Below, in pieces: positions 60,554 through 64,000 of a stretch of DNA of 64,000 bases; position 1 is the first letter of the stretch, and every line of letters starts with the position of its first letter. A program made the translations under genes and the position numbers. This DNA comes from JANQPX01 sp041398025 (GTDB taxonomy: Bacteria; Pseudomonadota; Alphaproteobacteria; Geminicoccales; Geminicoccaceae), in the NCBI GenBank assembly GCA_041398025.1, contig JAWKVM010000029.1, positions 60,845 to 124,844 on the forward strand, written 5' to 3'. Below the pieces are notes generated by a model. The model did not search any database. It saw only the letters and a list, made by a program, of their open reading frames with translations, and was not told where the DNA came from.

Positions 60554-63500
60554 ATGTCGGGTCAGTTGATCGGCAATCTCATTCTCTGGCTGATCGTCGC
60601 GGTCATCGTCATCGCGATCATCTACTGGGTGATGAACTGGCTTTACCGCCGCTCGACCAAGGAAGTGGCGTTCGTACGCACCGGCTTTCTCGGCGAGAAG
60701 GTGGTGATCGACGGCGGCGCGTTCGTCTGGCCGATCATCCACGACATCACACCGGTCAACATGAACACGCTGCAGCTCGAGGTGATCCGCGAGAAGGACG
60801 ACGCGCTGATCACCAAGGACCGCATGCGCGTCGACGTCGAGGCGGAATTCTATGTCCGCGTCGCCCAGACCAAGGAGGCAGTATCGATCGCCGCCGCGAC
60901 CCTTGGCCGACGCACGCTTGAGCAGGAACGGCTGCATGCGCTCTTGTCGGGCAAATTCGTTTCGGCCCTGCGCTCGACCGCGGCTGTCATGACCATCGAG
61001 GAGATCCACGAACAGCGCAGCGACTATGTTGCGCGCGTGAAGGAGTCCGCCCAGGCGGCGCTGGCGCAGAACGGGCTGGAGCTGGAATCGGTCGCGATCA
61101 CCGACATCGATCAGACCGATCTGGAATATTTCAACCCGTCCAACCGCTTCGACGCCGAGGGCCTGACCAAGCTGATCGAGGATATCGAGGCGCGACGCAA
61201 GCTCCGGAATGACATCGAGCAGGACTCGATGATCAAGATCCGCTCCAGGAATCTAGAGGCTGAAAAACAGGCACTGGCAATCGAGCGTGACAGCGAGACC
61301 GCGCGTCTGGATCAGGAGCGCGAGGTCGAGTTCCGCAGAGCCGCGCAGCGTGCCGAAATCGCGCGCGAACGGGCGGAGCGCGAGACCGATGCGGAGAACG
61401 CGCAGATCATCGCCAGAGAGGAAATCGAGAAGGCGCGGATCGCCAACGAGCATGCGATCAGCGAAGCGCGCATCGCCTCCGAGCGCGCCATTCGTCAGCA
61501 GGAGATCGAGCGTCAACAGACCGTCGACGCCGCCGAGATTACTTCGCGCGAAGCCATCGAAAAAGCGCGGATCGCGCAGGAGCGTGCGGTCACCGAAGCG
61601 CGCATCACCAACGAGCAGACGACGCAGGCGAAGGAGATCGCGCGGCAGCGTGCGATCCGTGAAGCCGAGATTGCCTCGCGTCAGGCGACCGAGAAAGCGC
61701 GCATCGAGCAGGAGCGTGCGATCACCGAGGCCGAGATCTTACGTGATGAGGAAACGCGCCGGCGCGAGATCGAGCGCACCCGCGCCGTCGAGCAGGCCGA
61801 CATCGCCGCACGCGAGGAGACAGAGAAGGCGCGCATCGCCCAGGAGCGCGCGATCACCGATGCGCGCATCGCCAATGAGGAGATGACGCGGCAGCGTGAG
61901 ATCGCGCGAAATCTCGCTGTCGATCAGGCCGAGATTGCAGCACGTGAAGCAGTCGAGACCTTGCGGATCAGTCAGGAGCGGACCGTGAGCGCCGAGCGCA
62001 TCGAGTCAGACCGCACCATTCGCGAGCTGGAGATCCAGCGCACCAAGATGCTGGACGAGGCCGACATCGCCGCCCAGCAGGCAACCGAAGCGGCGCGCAT
62101 TGCCCGCGAAAGGCACCTGCAGGCGGAGCGCATCGCCGCGGAGCAGGCGACACGCGAGCGGGAGATCGTGCGCCAGCAGACCGTCGAGGAAGCGGACATC
62201 GCTGCTCGCGAATCGATCCAGGCCAACCGCATCGCCCAGGAGGAGCGCGTGCGCTCGCTGGAGATCGCGCGCAACAAGGCGGTGGACGAGGCCGAGGTCG
62301 CGGCGCGCCAGGCCGTGGATGCGGCGAAGATCACCAGCGACAAGGCGCTGGCCGCCGAGCGCATCGCCGCCGAGCAGCAAACCCGCGACCGCGAGATCGC
62401 GCGCGACGGTGCGGTCGAGGCCGCCGACATCAAGCGCCGCGACGCGGTCGAGCGTCAGCGCATCGAAACTGAGCTGGAGCTGGAGAAAGAACGCATCGCT
62501 TCCGCCGAAACGCGCGAAGTGCGCGACATCGACAGGAAGCGTCTGGTCGAGGCTGCCGAGCAGGAGCGCGTGATCGAGCTCGCCGCGAAGAAGAGCGAAC
62601 GCGCCGATGCCGACGCCAAGGTCAGACGAGCCGAGATCACCGCGCAGAAAGACATCGAGACCGCCGACGTCGCCCGCGAACAAGCGCTGGAGGCGGCGAG
62701 GCTGGAGCGCAGACGGTCGATCGAGCAGCTCGAAGTGGCGCGCGTGCAGGCGTTGCGCGAGGCCGAGATCGCATCCCGCGAAGAGGTCGAGCGCGCGTCG
62801 ATCGCCTCCGAGCGCGGGCTGGATGAAGCGCGCATCGGCCGTGAGAAAGAGCGCAGAAAGCTCGAGGTCGATCGCGAGCAGGCGATCGAGACCGCCATGA
62901 TGGAAAAGGCGATCGCCCTCTATCAGAAATCGCTCGAAGAGAGCGCCGCCCAGGCCGAAGCCGAAATCGCGCGCGCCAAGGCGGCCGAGGCCGAGGAGCG
63001 CGTGCTGACCGTGCGCGAGAGCGAGGCCGCCAGACGCAAGCGCGCCGTCGATGTCGAGCTGGCGGAGAAGGAAGCGGAGGAAAAGCGCATCGCAGCGCAT
63101 GCCGAGCAGGTGCGCGCAGCGGTCGAGGCGGAAGCACGCAAGCTGCTGAACGAGGCTGAAAACGTGCTGACGGATCAAGCACGCTATTCGTTGTTCAGAC
63201 GCAATCTCCTGGAGCGCATCGAGGGCATCGTCGCCGCTTCGGTGAAACCGATGGAGAAGATCCAGGACATCCGCATCATGCAGCTCGACGGTCTGAACGG
63301 CCATGGCGACGGCAAGAGCGCCAAGAACGCCACCGACGAGGTGATCGACAGCGCCCTTCGCTATCGCGTGCAGGCGCCGATGGTCGACAGCCTCATGGCC
63401 GACCTCGGCATCGAAGGCGGCAGGCTCGCCAATATGGGCGGCCTGGTGCGCGACGCGCGCGACATCCAGTCCATCGCCCAAGCCGAAGCCAAGGCGGAAG

Positions 63501-63643
63501 AAACGCGCCGGTCGCGTGGCGACGGCGGTGACTCTCGGAGCGGCAGTGGCAATGACAGCGGTGGTGAGCCCCCCTCGGGAACTGGTGGTTCTTCGGGTGG
63601 AAGCAGCCGCGGGCGGCGATCATCGTCGCGCAACAAATCATAA
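60554..63643 (+). CDS. Giant flotillin-like SPFH protein with hendecad repeats
   Basis: 1029 residues from ATG 60554, seven bases after GGAGGTGA (a GTG at 60545 overlaps the ribosome site). One N-terminal transmembrane helix (LILWLIVAVIVIAIIYWV) is followed by the SPFH/band 7 domain (VRTGFLGEKVVIDGGAFVWP, MRVDVEAEFYVRVAQ) to about residue 240. About 600 residues of charged coiled coil follow, much of it 44-residue repeats built of four hendecads, then a flotillin-like end (KPMEKIQDIRIMQLDGL) and a Gly/Ser tail. Ordinary flotillins are about 450-650 residues. Probably scaffolds membrane microdomains; the link to the SRPBCC gene 11 bases downstream is unknown. Confidence 0.92.
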   Translation: MSGQLIGNLILWLIVAVIVIAIIYWVMNWLYRRSTKEVAFVRTGFLGEKVVIDGGAFVWPIIHDITPVNMNTLQLEVIREKDDALITKDRMRVDVEAEFYVRVAQTKEAVSIAAATLGRRTLEQERLHALLSGKFVSALRSTAAVMTIEEIHEQRSDYVARVKESAQAALAQNGLELESVAITDIDQTDLEYFNPSNRFDAEGLTKLIEDIEARRKLRNDIEQDSMIKIRSRNLEAEKQALAIERDSETARLDQEREVEFRRAAQRAEIARERAERETDAENAQIIAREEIEKARIANEHAISEARIASERAIRQQEIERQQTVDAAEITSREAIEKARIAQERAVTEARITNEQTTQAKEIARQRAIREAEIASRQATEKARIEQERAITEAEILRDEETRRREIERTRAVEQADIAAREETEKARIAQERAITDARIANEEMTRQREIARNLAVDQAEIAAREAVETLRISQERTVSAERIESDRTIRELEIQRTKMLDEADIAAQQATEAARIARERHLQAERIAAEQATREREIVRQQTVEEADIAARESIQANRIAQEERVRSLEIARNKAVDEAEVAARQAVDAAKITSDKALAAERIAAEQQTRDREIARDGAVEAADIKRRDAVERQRIETELELEKERIASAETREVRDIDRKRLVEAAEQERVIELAAKKSERADADAKVRRAEITAQKDIETADVAREQALEAARLERRRSIEQLEVARVQALREAEIASREEVERASIASERGLDEARIGREKERRKLEVDREQAIETAMMEKAIALYQKSLEESAAQAEAEIARAKAAEAEERVLTVRESEAARRKRAVDVELAEKEAEEKRIAAHAEQVRAAVEAEARKLLNEAENVLTDQARYSLFRRNLLERIEGIVAASVKPMEKIQDIRIMQLDGLNGHGDGKSAKNATDEVIDSALRYRVQAPMVDSLMADLGIEGGRLANMGGLVRDARDIQSIAQAEAKAEETRRSRGDGGDSRSGSGNDSGGEPPSGTGGSSGGSSRGRRSSSRNKS
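61415..62569 (+). repeat. Nine 132-bp (44-codon) repeats in the flotillin-like gene
   Basis: Units start at 61415, 61547, 61679, 61811, 61943, 62075, 62207, 62306 and 62438. Each is four 11-residue blocks with aliphatic residues at block positions 4 and 9 (for example REEIEKARIAN, EHAISEARIAS). The seventh unit has only three blocks (99 bp). Confidence 0.9.
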
Positions 63644-63654
63644 GGGAGGAAACT

Positions 63655-64000
63655 ATGGCGCGGGTTTTTACATCAAGCGTGATCGGCGCGCCGGCGTCCA
63701 AGGTCTGGGCGCGCATTCGGGATTTCAATGGGTTGCCGACCTGGCATCCCGCGATTCGTGAAAGTCGGATCGAGGACGGCGAGCCTGCGGACAAGGTCGG
63801 CTGCGTGCGGGACTTTTACTTGCAGAACGGCGATCGCATTCGAGAACGCCTGCTCGGCCTTTCGGATCACGATCTCTTTTGCACCTACTCGATCCTGGAA
63901 AGCCCGATGGGCGTCGAGAACTATATTGCGACGCTTCGGCTGACCCCTATCACCGATGGCAACAGAACCTTTGCCGAATGGTCCGCGGAATTCGACTGCC
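63655..64000 (+). CDS. SRPBCC family protein (3' truncated by window)
   Basis: ATG 63655 preceded by AAGGGAGGA; open to the window edge (115 residues). MARVFTSSVIGAPASKVWAR, then DFNGLPTWHPAI and GCVRDFYLQNGDRIRERLL, fit the START/polyketide-cyclase-like (SRPBCC, MxaD-like) fold with a hydrophobic ligand cavity. Function unknown. Eleven bases after the flotillin stop, so likely co-transcribed. Confidence 0.85.
   Translation, partial: MARVFTSSVIGAPASKVWARIRDFNGLPTWHPAIRESRIEDGEPADKVGCVRDFYLQNGDRIRERLLGLSDHDLFCTYSILESPMGVENYIATLRLTPITDGNRTFAEWSAEFDC

Overview
The window is high-GC, densely packed DNA from what looks like an alphaproteobacterium. Evidence is the mixed cob/cbi cobalamin genes including cobN and cobW, Cox-type molybdenum hydroxylase genes, propionyl-CoA carboxylase with methylmalonyl-CoA mutase, and Liv- and NitT/TauT-type ABC transporters. 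I cannot place the family. No rRNA, tRNA, CRISPR array, integrase or transposase was recognised.

Layout. 1-18106 is a cobalamin locus: cobW(end)-cobN-cobO-cobQ (+), cbiB (-), cbiX-cobH-cobL-cobI-[cbiG-cobJ]-cobM (+), cbiD-cobK (-), cobB and cobS (+). All corrin-ring steps of the cobalt-early route have a candidate here, yet CobN, a cobalt-late enzyme, is also present. 18107-19910 is a scarred region: a lipoprotein-like ORF, a decayed second copy of cobS, and an AT-rich island with a broken PEP-CTERM-like gene. A frameshifted cinA follows (-). 21331-29086 (-) is a purine-nitrogen operon: pucG, a 59-aa FdrA-like gene, allG, allF, carbamate kinase, allH and oxamate amidohydrolase. It would take ureidoglycine plus glyoxylate to glycine, oxalate, ammonia and ATP. 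29296-30183 is a 6PGDH-like dehydrogenase; 30443-32572 a coiled-coil OmpA-domain protein; 32692-36609 a three-subunit molybdenum hydroxylase with a MoaD-like protein. 36796-44431 (-) is propionate activation and the methylmalonyl-CoA pathway (prpE, B12-dependent mutase, pccA, pccB), a likely consumer of the cobalamin. 44615-49210 (-) carries a NitT/TauT-type ABC transporter, an SDR and a Gfo/Idh dehydrogenase. 49558-60511 (+) is a Liv-type uptake and catabolic locus (binding protein, Fe-ADH, enolase-superfamily enzyme, AraC regulator, two permeases, two ATPases) ending in a split Tm-1-like pair, the first half fused to the second ATPase. 60554-64000 (+) is a very long flotillin and the start of an SRPBCC gene.

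Two things cut across the genes. First, a dispersed two-hairpin element occurs in at least eight copies, mostly in sense orientation right at stop codons, with compensatory changes in its first stem; it is the best candidate for something undescribed. Second, single-base indels cluster in cobJ/cobM, 18.5-20.5 kb (including cinA) and pccA/pccB. The homopolymer cases in otherwise conserved genes look like sequencing or assembly error rather than true decay.
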